From positions 2,549,818-2,613,817 of the forward strand of contig NZ_KB900388.1 in NCBI RefSeq assembly GCF_000378825.1: DNA of 64,000 nucleotides. The letters run 5' to 3'. Origin of the DNA: Salinispora vitiensis (GTDB taxonomy: Bacteria; Actinomycetota; Actinomycetes; Mycobacteriales; Micromonosporaceae). The notes below the pieces were generated by a model. It was not told the DNA's origin. It did no database searches and saw only the letters and a program-made list of their open reading frames with translations. Below are positions 33,357 to 42,699 of this stretch, piece after piece (positions within the stretch are counted from its first letter, which is position 1; every line of letters begins with the position of its first letter). The position numbers were made by a program, and so were the translations under genes.

Positions 33357-34666
33357 TGCTCCGCCCCCGCGAGCACCTCGACGGTGGCCCGACGCTGGGG
33401 GCGCAGGGTGGCGGCAGCGGTACGGACCGACTCCTCGGTGACCTCGCCGACCAGGCGGGGTAGCTCGTTGAGCAGACCGGGCTCACCGCGTTGCTGCTCC
33501 AGAACGGCCATCCGTAGGGCCCGCCCCAGCACCGCGTCCGTGTCGCGCAACAGGTGCGTGGCCATCCGCGCTTGGGTACGGGCCAGCTCACCGTCGGCCA
33601 GCCCGTCGGTGGCCAGCCGGTCCAACTCCTCATCCACCGTCTGCAGCACCTTGTCCACGTCACCGTCGGGTGGCAGGTGCGCCTGGAGCAGGAGGGCCGT
33701 CGGATCGCGGACGTCGAACGGGTCCCCCATGAAGCCCAGGTAGCCGCCGACGCCGGTCACCGACCGGTCCCGCTGGACCAGCCGTTCGACCAACCGGGCG
33801 GCGTCCCCGTCGGTGAGCACCTCGGCGAGCACCGCGTACGGGAGGTAGCCGACGAAGTCACCGATCGGGTCCGGCACCCGCCAGGCCGAGGCGACCGCCG
33901 GCAGTGGGGCCAGTCGATCGGTGTACGACACCCGCCGCTCGGCGGTCAGGTCCGGCTCGGCGAAGCTCGGCCGGACCGGAGCCGGACGGGCCGGCACATC
34001 GCCGAAGTGCCGCTCGACCAGCTCGACCGCCTCGGCTACGTCGATGTCGCCGCTGACCGCGAGTACCGCGTTGCCGCTGGCGTAGTACTTCTGGAAGAAG
34101 TCGGCGGCGTCGGCCACCGTGGCCGACTCGAGGTCGGTGAAGGACCCGTAGCCGTCGTGCGCGTTGGGGAAGGTGTCGAAGAGCACCGGTGGCAGGGTGA
34201 GCCACGGAAACCCGCCGTACGGCCGGTTGAGCACGTTGACCCGAATCTCCTCCTTGACCACGTCGACCTGGTTGCGCAGATTCTCCTCGGTCAACCGGGG
34301 GCCGCGCATCCGGTCCGCCTCAAGGAAGAGGGCTCGTTCGAGGGCGTTGCCCGGCAACGTCTCGTAGTAGTCGGTGTAGTCCAGGTGGGTGGAGCCGTTG
34401 AAGGTGCCGCCCGCCCCCTGTACGTGCCGGAAGTGGGCCAGCTTCTCCAGATTCTCCGAACCCTGGAACATCAGATGTTCGAAGAGGTGCGCGAAGCCGG
34501 TGCGCCCCTCCGGCTCGGAGCGAATACCGACGTCGTAGACGACTGCCACCCCGATCACCGGGGCGCTGCGGTCCGGGGTGAGCACCACCCGCAGACCATT
34601 GTCGAGTGTGAATCGCTCGACGGGGTACCTCGTTGCTGGAATCGTCGCTCTGCGGGTGGTCGACAC
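33353..34666 (-). CDS. M16-family zinc peptidase, catalytic subunit
   Basis: 437 aa. Inverted zinc motif HLFEH in TGFAHLFEHLMFQGSE near residue 63, with the third ligand Glu in the DVVKEEIRVNVLN region about 75 residues later. Typical of bacterial mitochondrial-processing-peptidase-like M16B proteins, cytoplasmic or cell-envelope peptidases. GTG start at 34664-34666. It opens a three-gene unit with the non-catalytic partner and nudC. Confidence 0.92.
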   Translation of the reverse strand: MSTTRRATIPATRYPVERFTLDNGLRVVLTPDRSAPVIGVAVVYDVGIRSEPEGRTGFAHLFEHLMFQGSENLEKLAHFRHVQGAGGTFNGSTHLDYTDYYETLPGNALERALFLEADRMRGPRLTEENLRNQVDVVKEEIRVNVLNRPYGGFPWLTLPPVLFDTFPNAHDGYGSFTDLESATVADAADFFQKYYASGNAVLAVSGDIDVAEAVELVERHFGDVPARPAPVRPSFAEPDLTAERRVSYTDRLAPLPAVASAWRVPDPIGDFVGYLPYAVLAEVLTDGDAARLVERLVQRDRSVTGVGGYLGFMGDPFDVRDPTALLLQAHLPPDGDVDKVLQTVDEELDRLATDGLADGELARTQARMATHLLRDTDAVLGRALRMAVLEQQRGEPGLLNELPRLVGEVTEESVRTAAATLRPQRRATVEVLAGAEQ

Positions 34667-34717
34667 GCGTCGACCCTAACCCGTCCGCGCGGACGCACCG
34701 ATGGCCTCCCGCCGCAC

Positions 34718-34900
34718 TCAGCCCACGGTCGCTGTCGGTTCCGGGCTGCGCAGCTCAACCGGGGCCGCGGGCGCGGCCTTGTCCGGCACGGCGTGCCACG
34801 GGCTGAAGACGACGATCAGTGCGAGCAGTACCCCGACCCCGGCGACGACCGCCACCAGCAGCAGTTCCCGTACCGCGTCCAGGCCGCTTTGCCCCGTCAT
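34718..34900 (-). CDS. Small single-pass membrane protein, function unknown
   Basis: 60 aa from ATG 34898-34900, with GGAAGGGG upstream. One hydrophobic helix (LLLVAVVAGVGVLLALIVVF, about 13-32) followed by SPWHAVPDK and a Pro/Ala-rich external tail. I do not recognise the family. The earlier in-frame ATG (five codons up) has a weaker site. Isolated between the M16 operon and adnB, all in the same direction. Confidence 0.6.
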   Translation of the reverse strand: MTGQSGLDAVRELLLVAVVAGVGVLLALIVVFSPWHAVPDKAAPAAPVELRSPEPTATVG

Positions 34901-35014
34901 GCATACCCCTTCCACCCTGAGCGGACGGCGGTGTCATCCCCCTCGGACCAGCCTCGCGGGCCGGGCCGCCGGACGCAATCACCATTCGGACCTATCCGCC
35001 GCCCAATTGCTGAC

Positions 35015-38000
35015 TCAGCCGGCGATGGTTCCCGCCGGCCCAGGTTCCGGGACCGAGGCGATCAGCGCGGTGAGACCCGCGGCGTCAAGCAGGTCCACCG
35101 GCCGCACCGTCGCCCCGTCCCGGACGTAGTGGAACGCCGCACCCACCTGCGCAACCGGAACCCCCGCCAGCTCCGCCCAGGCCAGGCGGTAGACCGCGAG
35201 CTGCACCGCTGCCGCTGTGGCGGCCGCTCCGGTGGGCTGCCGGCCCGTCTTCCAGTCCACCACGTCGAACCGGCCGCCGGGCCGACCGAAGACCGCGTCC
35301 ATCCGGCCCCGGACGACCACCCCGGCGAGCACCGTCGCGAACGGCACCTCGGCCTCGAGCGGCGTCCGATCCGCCCACTCACTGGCCAGGAAGCGTTCCT
35401 GGAGTTCGGTGAGCGCCTCGTCCGGTGCGGCGTCCGCGTCCGCCGCACCGGGTAACTCGTCCACATCGAGCAGCCGGCCGGCCCCGAACCGCTGCTCCAG
35501 CCAGGTGTGGAAGGCGGTACCCCGACGGGCGTACGGGTTCGGCTCGGTGGGCAGGGGCCGGCGCAGTGACCGGGCCAGGGCCGCCGGGTCCCGCCGCAGC
35601 GCCACCAGCTGGGTGACCGAGAGCGCGGCGGGCAGTACGACCTCAATCGGGCCAGCCTGTCGGGTCAGCTCGGCCCGCTCGGCGAGCAGCAGATCGGCCT
35701 CCCGGCGCCAACGCGCCACCTCCGGGTCGTCGCCACCCAGGACATTGCCGCCCAGATCGTCGCCGCCCGGGTCGTCGCCACCCGGGTCGCCCACGCTCGG
35801 CACCCGAGGGCCGGCCACCGCCACGCCGCCGGCTGCCGGACGGTTCGGCACCCCCGCTGTCAAGTAGCGCCGCACCAGGGCTGCCGCCTCGGTCAGCACC
35901 GGTCGACGGGCACCCAACGGGTCAGCCGGCCACTCCGCCCGAAGCACCACCTCGGTCGTGGGATTCACCGCGTCCGGGGCGGGCTCCGCGGCCCACTCGT
36001 CCACCACCTGCCCAGCGCCCCCGTCCCGGCAGGCCTGATGCAGGTCCCGCAGGAGCGCGGAGGGGCCGCGCGGACGTTTGGTGCCCTCCCCCCACCAATG
36101 GCCGGAGCAGAGCAGCAGCCGGCGGGGACGAGTCACCGCGACGTACGCCAACCGCCGCTCCTCCCGCTCGTCGTGCGCCCGCCACGCCGCGGTGAAGTCC
36201 GCCAAGGCCTGCGCCACCCCGCGCTGCTCCTCGGCCCCGGCCAGGGCCAACACCGGCAACCCGGCAGCGTCGCCGCGCAGCGGGAACGGCAGCACCCCCA
36301 GCCCGCCTAGCCAGTGGTCGGAGTTGCGCACCGGACCCGGCCACACCCCGCGGCTCAGCCCCGCCACCGCCACGATGTCCCACTCCAGGCCCTTGGCCGC
36401 GTGCGCGGTGAGAACCTGCACCGCCCCCTCGACCACCTCCACCTCACCGGGGGCGAGCCCGCGCTCCTCGTCCTCCGCCGCCGCCAGATAGGCCAGGAAG
36501 GCCGAGAGTGTGGCGCCCGGCGTCTCCCCGCTGAACCGGGCCGCGACGTCACCGAGCGCATCCAGGTGCCCCCGGGCCAGCCCGGCATCGCCGGCCTCGT
36601 CCCGGCCGGCACGCACCGCCACCTCCACGTCCAGGCCGATCGTCCGCTCGATGTCCGCGATCAGGTCCGGCAGCGACTGGTCCAGCCGGTAACGCAGCAG
36701 GCCCAGTTCCTGGGCGGCGGCGCGGAGCCGGGCATAGCCCTCCGCCGAGTACGCCGGCGCCGGCCCCAGATCGGCCAGGGCCTCCACCAGAGTCGCCTCG
36801 TCCAGCAGATCCGGGACGATCTCCGGCTCGTCATCGGCCGCGAGCTGCCGGCGCGCGGCGGCGATGGCCCGAGCCCTACGGTGCAGGGCCACCAGGTCCC
36901 GCGGCCCGATCCGCCACCGGGCACCGGTCAGCAACCGAAGCAGCGCCGCCCCGTCGGTCGGGTCGGCCAGCACCCGCAGGGTGCAGACCACGTCCCGCAC
37001 CTCCGGGGTGTCCAGCAGGCCGCCCAGCCCCACCACCTCGACCGGCAGGCCCCGGGCCCGCAGCGCCGACTCGATCGCCGGAATCTGGCTGCGCAGCCGG
37101 ACCAGCACCGCGGTGGTGGGACGCGCCACGACCGGAAGGTGCTCGGGCAACGCCCCGGGCATCCCCGCCGCTCCCTGCCAGGCACGCAGCAGGCTGTCGG
37201 CGATCCAGTTCGCCTCGTCCGCGTAGGTGTCCAACAGCGCGCAGTGGACGGTGCCGGCAGCCACCCCGCGGGGGGTACGGTGCGGGATCGGGTCCTTGAC
37301 ACTGAGGGCGGCACGCAGCTCCGGCACCCGGGCGCCGGCGGCGCGGAGCGGGGTGGCGAGGGCGTTCGCCACCGCCAGAATCTCCGGCCGGTTACGCCAA
37401 CTGGTGGTCAGGGTGCGTACCTCGGCCGGAGCGCCGTCGGCCTGGGCGAACTCGGTGCGGAACCGGTCGAGGGTGCCCGCACTCGCCCCCCGCCAGCCGT
37501 AGATCGACTGACAGGGGTCACCGACCGCGGTCACCGGGTGCCCGCCGCCGAAGAGCGCGTTCAGCAGCACCACCTGGGCATGGCTGGTGTCCTGATACTC
37601 GTCGAGCAGCACCACCCGGTAGCGGTCCCGCTCGAGCTCACCGACCACCGGGTGGTCCCGGGCGACCCGGGCCGCCCGAGCCAACTGGTCGGCGAAGTCC
37701 ATCGCCTCGAAATCCTCCTTGCGCCGGGCGTACGCCCGGACCAGCGGCAACAGCTTCAACCGGACCTGCGCGAGGGTGAGCGCCCGGCGCACGTCGGCGT
37801 AGACCCGGCCGGGGCGGGACTGCACGTCGGCGAAGAACCGTCCGGTCCAGGCCGCCAGGTGGTCCGGCTCGACCAGGTGCTCGTCCAACTCGCCGGCGAG
37901 GGCCAGCACCGCGTCGGTGATCGTGCTCGGCATCCGGTCCACCTCGGACATGTCACCGTCGTAGGTCCGCACGATCAGGTCAACGAGCTGCCAGCGGGAC

Positions 38001-38479
38001 GCCTCGGTGAGCAGCCGGGTCGCGGGCTCGTACCCGGCGCGCAGCCCGTGTTCGGTTACCACCCGCCCGGCGTACGAGTGGTAGGTGGCGACCGTCGGCT
38101 CGCCGGACAACGAATCGTCGAGCGGGTGTCGCCCGTTGCGCCCGAGCCGCCGAACGAGCTGACCGAGCCGGGTGCGAACGCGGTGCGCCAGCTCCCCGGC
38201 GGCCTTGCGGGTGAAGGTCAGACCGAGCACCTGCTCCGGTTGGACGTACGAGTTGGCCACCAGCCAGACCACCCGGGCGGCCATCGTCTCGGTCTTGCCG
38301 GAACCGGCGCCCGCGACGACGAGCAACGGCTCCACCGGGGCGGCGATGATCGCCGCCTGTTCGCGGGTGGGCGCCGGCAGTCGCAGCAGCTTCGCCAACT
38401 CGACCGGGGTGTACCGGGGCCCGGCGTCGGCCCGACGGGGAGTCGGGGTCGCCGCGCTGAACAGGGTCGGCTGGGTCAC
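35015..38479 (-). CDS. adnB: AdnB, helicase-nuclease subunit of the AdnAB double-strand-break resection complex
   Basis: 1154 aa. UvrD-like motor: Walker A VVAGAGSGKTETMAARV, LLDEYQDTSHAQ, CQSIYGWRGASAG, AAKGLEWDIVAVAGLSRG and RRLAYVAVTRPRR; then a RecB-type nuclease: GTAFHTWLEQRFG, GRMDAVFGRPGG, VVDWKTGRQP and QLAVYRLAWAEL. AdnAB resects broken ends in mycobacteria and relatives that lack RecBCD dominance. The GTG start overlaps the adnA stop by four bases. A Gly/Asp-rich linker repeat lies between motor and nuclease (about residues 895-915). Confidence 0.93.
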   Translation of the reverse strand: MTQPTLFSAATPTPRRADAGPRYTPVELAKLLRLPAPTREQAAIIAAPVEPLLVVAGAGSGKTETMAARVVWLVANSYVQPEQVLGLTFTRKAAGELAHRVRTRLGQLVRRLGRNGRHPLDDSLSGEPTVATYHSYAGRVVTEHGLRAGYEPATRLLTEASRWQLVDLIVRTYDGDMSEVDRMPSTITDAVLALAGELDEHLVEPDHLAAWTGRFFADVQSRPGRVYADVRRALTLAQVRLKLLPLVRAYARRKEDFEAMDFADQLARAARVARDHPVVGELERDRYRVVLLDEYQDTSHAQVVLLNALFGGGHPVTAVGDPCQSIYGWRGASAGTLDRFRTEFAQADGAPAEVRTLTTSWRNRPEILAVANALATPLRAAGARVPELRAALSVKDPIPHRTPRGVAAGTVHCALLDTYADEANWIADSLLRAWQGAAGMPGALPEHLPVVARPTTAVLVRLRSQIPAIESALRARGLPVEVVGLGGLLDTPEVRDVVCTLRVLADPTDGAALLRLLTGARWRIGPRDLVALHRRARAIAAARRQLAADDEPEIVPDLLDEATLVEALADLGPAPAYSAEGYARLRAAAQELGLLRYRLDQSLPDLIADIERTIGLDVEVAVRAGRDEAGDAGLARGHLDALGDVAARFSGETPGATLSAFLAYLAAAEDEERGLAPGEVEVVEGAVQVLTAHAAKGLEWDIVAVAGLSRGVWPGPVRNSDHWLGGLGVLPFPLRGDAAGLPVLALAGAEEQRGVAQALADFTAAWRAHDEREERRLAYVAVTRPRRLLLCSGHWWGEGTKRPRGPSALLRDLHQACRDGGAGQVVDEWAAEPAPDAVNPTTEVVLRAEWPADPLGARRPVLTEAAALVRRYLTAGVPNRPAAGGVAVAGPRVPSVGDPGGDDPGGDDLGGNVLGGDDPEVARWRREADLLLAERAELTRQAGPIEVVLPAALSVTQLVALRRDPAALARSLRRPLPTEPNPYARRGTAFHTWLEQRFGAGRLLDVDELPGAADADAAPDEALTELQERFLASEWADRTPLEAEVPFATVLAGVVVRGRMDAVFGRPGGRFDVVDWKTGRQPTGAAATAAAVQLAVYRLAWAELAGVPVAQVGAAFHYVRDGATVRPVDLLDAAGLTALIASVPEPGPAGTIAG
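35724..35795. repeat. Gly/Asp-rich tandem repeat inside adnB
   Basis: Degenerate 15-bp units encode GDPGG/DDPGG/DDLGG steps in the hinge between the motor and nuclease domains. Likely a variable-length linker. Confidence 0.6.
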
Positions 38480-41400
38480 GGGCCCTCCGCTGGGCGAGTA
38501 CTCGGCGGTTCGACGACCTGGCGCCCCTGCCCGGACACCGGGCAGCTGGTGCGCACCGGGCAGACCCGACACTTCGAGTTGGCGACCGCGGCGAAGGTGG
38601 CGGCGGCCATCGTCTCGGCGGTCCGCCGGACCAGGGCGGTCGCCCAGCCGGCCGCCGGCCCCTCGCCGGCCGGCGGTTGGGCCTGTTCCCGGGCTTCCTT
38701 GGTGCCGGTGCCGAGCTGCACCAGGGATGCGCCCCCGGACTCGGTCCCGAACTCGGCGAACCCGCCCGCCTCGACCGCCGCCTGGTACGCGCCCAGCTGC
38801 GGATGCTCGGCGAGGTCCGCTGCGGTCACCGCGGTCGACTTGCCGGTCTTAAGGTCAACCACCACGAGCCGGCCGTCCGGGTCAACCTCCAGCCGATCCA
38901 CCCGGCCGACCAGGTCGACGGGGTGGCGTGGGTCGTCCAGCCGGACGGCGAACTCGTGCTCGATGGCGAGCAGCCGACGCGGGTTGGTGGCCAGCCAGCG
39001 CAGCAGCTTGTCCACCATCGCCTCGGCGCGGGCCTGCTCCGGGCCGACCAGCCACCGGGCCGCCAGCTCGATCGCGTCGAACCGGGCCGCCACGTAGTCG
39101 AGCAGCGCCCGCCGGTCCGAGCTGGCGTTCTCGGCCAGCATCGCGGCGGCGTGCACCAGGTTTCCCACCCCCTGCGCCGCGCTGGCCGGCGCGCCACCGC
39201 CGTGCCGTTCGAGCAGCCAGCGCAGGCTGCACCGCAGGGCGCTCTCCATCCCGGACGGGGTGACCCGCACCGGCTCGCCGTCGGCGGCCAGCGGCCGTTC
39301 GTCGGAGAGCGGACGCAGCCCCCACCAGTCGTCTGGGTGCGCCCCGGCGACCCCCTCGGCGGCGAGCCGGGCCAGCTCAGCCGCGGCCGCCCGCCGCCGG
39401 GGCACCGGCGCGCTCGGGTCGGTCACCGCGGTACGCAGCTCCGCCACCAGCGACGCCAGCGTGAGCGCCCGGGGCGGCCGGCTGAGCGGCAACGTGGCCG
39501 TCCGGGCGTCGTCCGGCCCGGTGCCCTGGTCGGGTCCCACACCTCCGTCCGGTCCGGCGCCCGCGGCCGGTGGCGCCGCTCCGTCCGGTCCGGCGCCCGC
39601 GGCCGGTGGCGCCGCTCCGTCCGATCCCGCGCCCCCGGCCGGCGGCGGGTCGGCCACGCCGAGTTCGTGCAGGAACCGGCTCGGCTGCTCGTCGTGGTCA
39701 TCGCCACCGACGGCGGCGCTGGCCACGGCGCTGACCAGCAGCCGGCGCCGAGCCCGGGTCACCGCGACGTGGAAGAGCCGCCGCTCCTCGTCTAGCAGGG
39801 CCGAGGTCTGGCCAACGACGGAGGCCCGCCGCCCCTCGCCGGCCGAGCGGCCGGCGAGCACGTCCACGAGGCGCTCCGACCCCAGCAGACTGCCCCGCAG
39901 CCGCAGGTCGGGCCAGACCCCCTCCTGTACTCCGGCGACGGCGACCAGATCCCACTCCAGCCCCTTCGCGGCGTGCGCGGTGAGCAGCCGCACCGCGTCG
40001 CCCCGGTCAGCGGTCGGGGCGAGAGTGTCGGCGGGCAGGTCCTGCCCGAGCACATGGTCGAGGAAGACCTCGACCCGCGCCCCGGGCAGCCGGTCGGTGA
40101 ACCGGGCGGCGGCGTCGAAGAGCACCAGCACCGCGTCCAAGTCCCGGTCGGCGGCCTCGGCGCGACGACGCCGGGCGACCTCCCCCTCCCCGGCCGCCGC
40201 CGGGGTGCGGGCCAGCGCCGCCGACCAGAGGTCGGCGAGGCCACTGGCCCGCCACACCGCCCAGAGCACCTCCTCGGCGGTGGCACCCGGCCGGGCGGCC
40301 GCCTCCCGGGCAACCGCCAACAGACCGGCCACCGTCTGCGCCGGCTCCGCCCACCGGCGGTCGATGCCGGCCAGCTCGGCCGGGTCCTGCAGCGCCTCGA
40401 CGATCAGCTCGCCGGAGGGGCGGCGGTCGCCGGCGGCCAGGGCCATAACCCGCAGCCCCTGCCGCAGCCGCCGTTCCGCCAGCGGATCCGCCCCGCCCAA
40501 CGAGGAGTGCAGCAGGGCGACGGCCGCCTCCTCATCGAGCCGGTCCGGGGCGAGCGCACAGCGCAACAGCAGTAGCAGCGGGGCAACTGCCGGTTGCAGG
40601 TGCAGCGGCAGGTCCTCGCCGTGCACCACAGTGGGCACCCCGGCGGCGTGCAGGGCACGCCGCAGCGAGGGCAGCGCTCGCCCGGTGGAGCGCACCAACA
40701 CGGCCATCTCGGACCAGGGCACCCCGTCGAGCAGGTGCGCCGCCCGCAGTGCATGCGCCAGCCAGGCCGCCTCGCTGGCGGCCGAGCGGAACGTACGGAC
40801 CTCCGCCGTGCCCGCCGCCGCTGCGGGTAACGCCCGGGTCCGCCGGTGCGTGGCCGGGCCACGCAACCGGCGGGCCAGCCGCGCGTGCGCCGCCAACAGT
40901 CGGGGACCGGCCCGGTACGACGTGCTGAGGACGACCCGCGCCGCCGGCGCACCGGAGGCGGTCCGGAATCGGTGCGGGAAGGTCACCACACCGTCCGGGT
41001 CGGCACCACGGAAGGCGTACGTGGAGGAGTCGGGATCGGCGAGGACGACCAGCGCCTTGCCGCCCCCCGCCACGGTCTCCAGCAGCTCCTGCTGGGCAGG
41101 GTCGGTGTCGGCGTACTCGTCCACGTAGACGTGCGCCAGCCGGCGCCGCTCCGCGGCCAGCAGCGCCGGATCGTCGAGCAGCATTCCGGTGGCGGCGCGG
41201 ACCAGCTCGGCCGGGTCGTAGGCGATCGAGCCGCGGTTGCCGACATCGCGCAGCGCCAGTACGGCGACGTACTCCCGGAGGAACCGGGCGGCGGCCGGCC
41301 AGTCGGCCCGGCCGAGCTGCTCACCCAGCCGGGCCAGCTCCACCGGACCGACGCCCCGCTCGGCGGCCCGCATCAGCAGATCCCGCAGCTGGCTGGCGAA

Positions 41401-41982
41401 GGCGCGGGTACGCAGGGCCGGGCGCAGGTCCTCCGGCCAGCCCACCGGATCGTCGTCCGGCTCCTCGCCCACCAGGTCCAGCAACTCCCGAATGATCAGA
41501 TCCTGCTCGGGGCCGGTGAGCAGCCGGGGCGAGGGTTCGCCGCGCTCCGCGGCGGCACGACGCAGCAGCCCGAACGCGTACGCCGGGAAGGTGCGGACCA
41601 GTGGTTCCCGCAGCACCCGGTGGCCCGCGCCGGCGATCCGGGACTCGATGCGCTGGCGCAGGCCGGTTGCTTGTCGACGACTGAAGGTGAGCACCAGGAT
41701 GCGCTCGGGATCCACCCCCTCGGCTACCCGCGCGGCGACCGCCTCGACCAGGGTGGCGGTCTTGCCGGTGCCCGGCCCGCCGAGCACCAGCATCGGCCCG
41801 ACGGCGTGGCCGATCACCTCTGCCTGCCGGGGATCGTCGAGCCGCTCGCCCAACCGACCGTGCTCGCCCAACCGACCGTGCTCGCCCAATCGACCCTGCT
41901 CGCCCAGCAGGGCACGGTCGCCCGCCGGGGTGAACGCCCCCGCCGGCCCGCCGGACCGGCGTACCAGCCGGTATGCCTGCAT
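38476..41982 (-). CDS. adnA: AdnA, helicase-nuclease partner of AdnB
   Basis: 1168 aa from ATG 41980-41982. N-terminal SF1 motor with Walker A LVLGGPGTGKTATLVEA, VDEYADTDPAQQEL, and AAKGLEWDLVAVAGVQEGVW; C-terminal RecB-type nuclease with GRVDRLEVDPDGR, VVDLKTGKST and QLGAYQAAVEAGG. A Cys in ALRCSLRWL plus CRVCPVRTSC near the end make a four-cysteine Fe-S site like AddB/Cas4. adnB overlaps its end. Order and sizes match mycobacterial adnA-adnB. Two low-complexity repeats are present. The ATG has GAGGGG almost abutting it, so the exact start is uncertain. Confidence 0.92.
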   Translation of the reverse strand: MQAYRLVRRSGGPAGAFTPAGDRALLGEQGRLGEHGRLGEHGRLGERLDDPRQAEVIGHAVGPMLVLGGPGTGKTATLVEAVAARVAEGVDPERILVLTFSRRQATGLRQRIESRIAGAGHRVLREPLVRTFPAYAFGLLRRAAAERGEPSPRLLTGPEQDLIIRELLDLVGEEPDDDPVGWPEDLRPALRTRAFASQLRDLLMRAAERGVGPVELARLGEQLGRADWPAAARFLREYVAVLALRDVGNRGSIAYDPAELVRAATGMLLDDPALLAAERRRLAHVYVDEYADTDPAQQELLETVAGGGKALVVLADPDSSTYAFRGADPDGVVTFPHRFRTASGAPAARVVLSTSYRAGPRLLAAHARLARRLRGPATHRRTRALPAAAAGTAEVRTFRSAASEAAWLAHALRAAHLLDGVPWSEMAVLVRSTGRALPSLRRALHAAGVPTVVHGEDLPLHLQPAVAPLLLLLRCALAPDRLDEEAAVALLHSSLGGADPLAERRLRQGLRVMALAAGDRRPSGELIVEALQDPAELAGIDRRWAEPAQTVAGLLAVAREAAARPGATAEEVLWAVWRASGLADLWSAALARTPAAAGEGEVARRRRAEAADRDLDAVLVLFDAAARFTDRLPGARVEVFLDHVLGQDLPADTLAPTADRGDAVRLLTAHAAKGLEWDLVAVAGVQEGVWPDLRLRGSLLGSERLVDVLAGRSAGEGRRASVVGQTSALLDEERRLFHVAVTRARRRLLVSAVASAAVGGDDHDEQPSRFLHELGVADPPPAGGAGSDGAAPPAAGAGPDGAAPPAAGAGPDGGVGPDQGTGPDDARTATLPLSRPPRALTLASLVAELRTAVTDPSAPVPRRRAAAAELARLAAEGVAGAHPDDWWGLRPLSDERPLAADGEPVRVTPSGMESALRCSLRWLLERHGGGAPASAAQGVGNLVHAAAMLAENASSDRRALLDYVAARFDAIELAARWLVGPEQARAEAMVDKLLRWLATNPRRLLAIEHEFAVRLDDPRHPVDLVGRVDRLEVDPDGRLVVVDLKTGKSTAVTAADLAEHPQLGAYQAAVEAGGFAEFGTESGGASLVQLGTGTKEAREQAQPPAGEGPAAGWATALVRRTAETMAAATFAAVANSKCRVCPVRTSCPVSGQGRQVVEPPSTRPAEGP
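39544..39640. repeat. 36-bp tandem repeat inside adnA
   Basis: Two exact 36-base copies (39544-39579, 39580-39615) and a diverged third encode a Pro/Ala/Gly-rich AAPPAAGAGPDG unit between motor and nuclease domains. Confidence 0.8.
41845..41898. repeat. 18-bp tandem repeat near the adnA 5' end
   Basis: Three 18-base copies (41845-41862, 41863-41880 identical; 41881-41898 with two changes) encode repeated HGRLGE steps before the Walker A motif, in the N-terminal tail. Confidence 0.8.
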
Positions 41983-42151
41983 CCCCTCATCCCACCAGAT
42001 CCGGCCGACAGATCCACATCCGCCCACGCCGCCGGACGCCCTGACCTACCGTCTGCCCACCAGCGGGGGCGGCCAGGTCGGGCTGCCGCCGACCTGGCAA
42101 GCCGCAACCGCCGACCTGGCAAGCCGTAACGCAAGACCCGTGCGGTGGCGC

Positions 42152-42697
42152 TCAGCTCAGCCGGGACTCCAGGAGATCGAGGGCCGCGGGGACGGTCGCC
42201 ACGACGGGGAGCAGCTCCAGGCCCGCCGACTTCAGGAAGGTCTGCTTGGCCAGACCACCCAGCCAGTCGAGGAGCGGGCGGTAGAAGCCGTCGGCGTCCA
42301 CCAGCGTCATCGGCTTGCTGTGCAGCGTCAGGGTGGCGGTCGTCCAGACCTCGAAGAGCTCGTCCAGCGTGCCGAGGCCACCGGGGAGCGTGAGGAAGGC
42401 ATCCGACTTGTCGATCATGACGGTCTTACGGTCGGCCATCGACTCGGTGACCAACAGCTCGTCGGAGGCGAGGTCGGCGACCTCCAGATCGACCAGGGCC
42501 TGCGGGATTACGCCCAGCGTCCGCCCGCCGGCGGCCCGCGCGCCGGCCGCCACCGCTCCCATCATCCCGACCCGACCACCACCGCTGACGAGCGTGTGAC
42601 CCCGGCGGGCCAGCTCCGCGCCGGTCTCGGTCGCCAGGTCCAGAAAGCGTTGGTCAAGCGTGCGGGAAGACGCGCAGAAAACACAGATCGCTGCCAT
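42152..42697 (-). CDS. LOG-family (TIGR00730) putative nucleoside-5'-monophosphate phosphoribohydrolase
   Basis: 181 aa. Short-form LOG protein: SGGGRVGMMGAVAAGA near residue 37, then the signature PGGLGTLDELFE near 105. LOG enzymes release cytokinin-like bases from nucleoside monophosphates; many bacterial members probably clean up damaged nucleotides. It starts two bases after the stop of a second, longer LOG-family gene, so the pair is one operon. Close to adnA, 170 bases upstream in the same direction. Confidence 0.9.
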   Translation of the reverse strand: MAAICVFCASSRTLDQRFLDLATETGAELARRGHTLVSGGGRVGMMGAVAAGARAAGGRTLGVIPQALVDLEVADLASDELLVTESMADRKTVMIDKSDAFLTLPGGLGTLDELFEVWTTATLTLHSKPMTLVDADGFYRPLLDWLGGLAKQTFLKSAGLELLPVVATVPAALDLLESRLS

Positions 42698-42699
42698 GG

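Noticed and set aside
36314..39097. Long plus-strand open frame across adnB and adnA
   Set aside because: Antisense to recognisable helicase and nuclease motifs; composition is that of a high-GC shadow.
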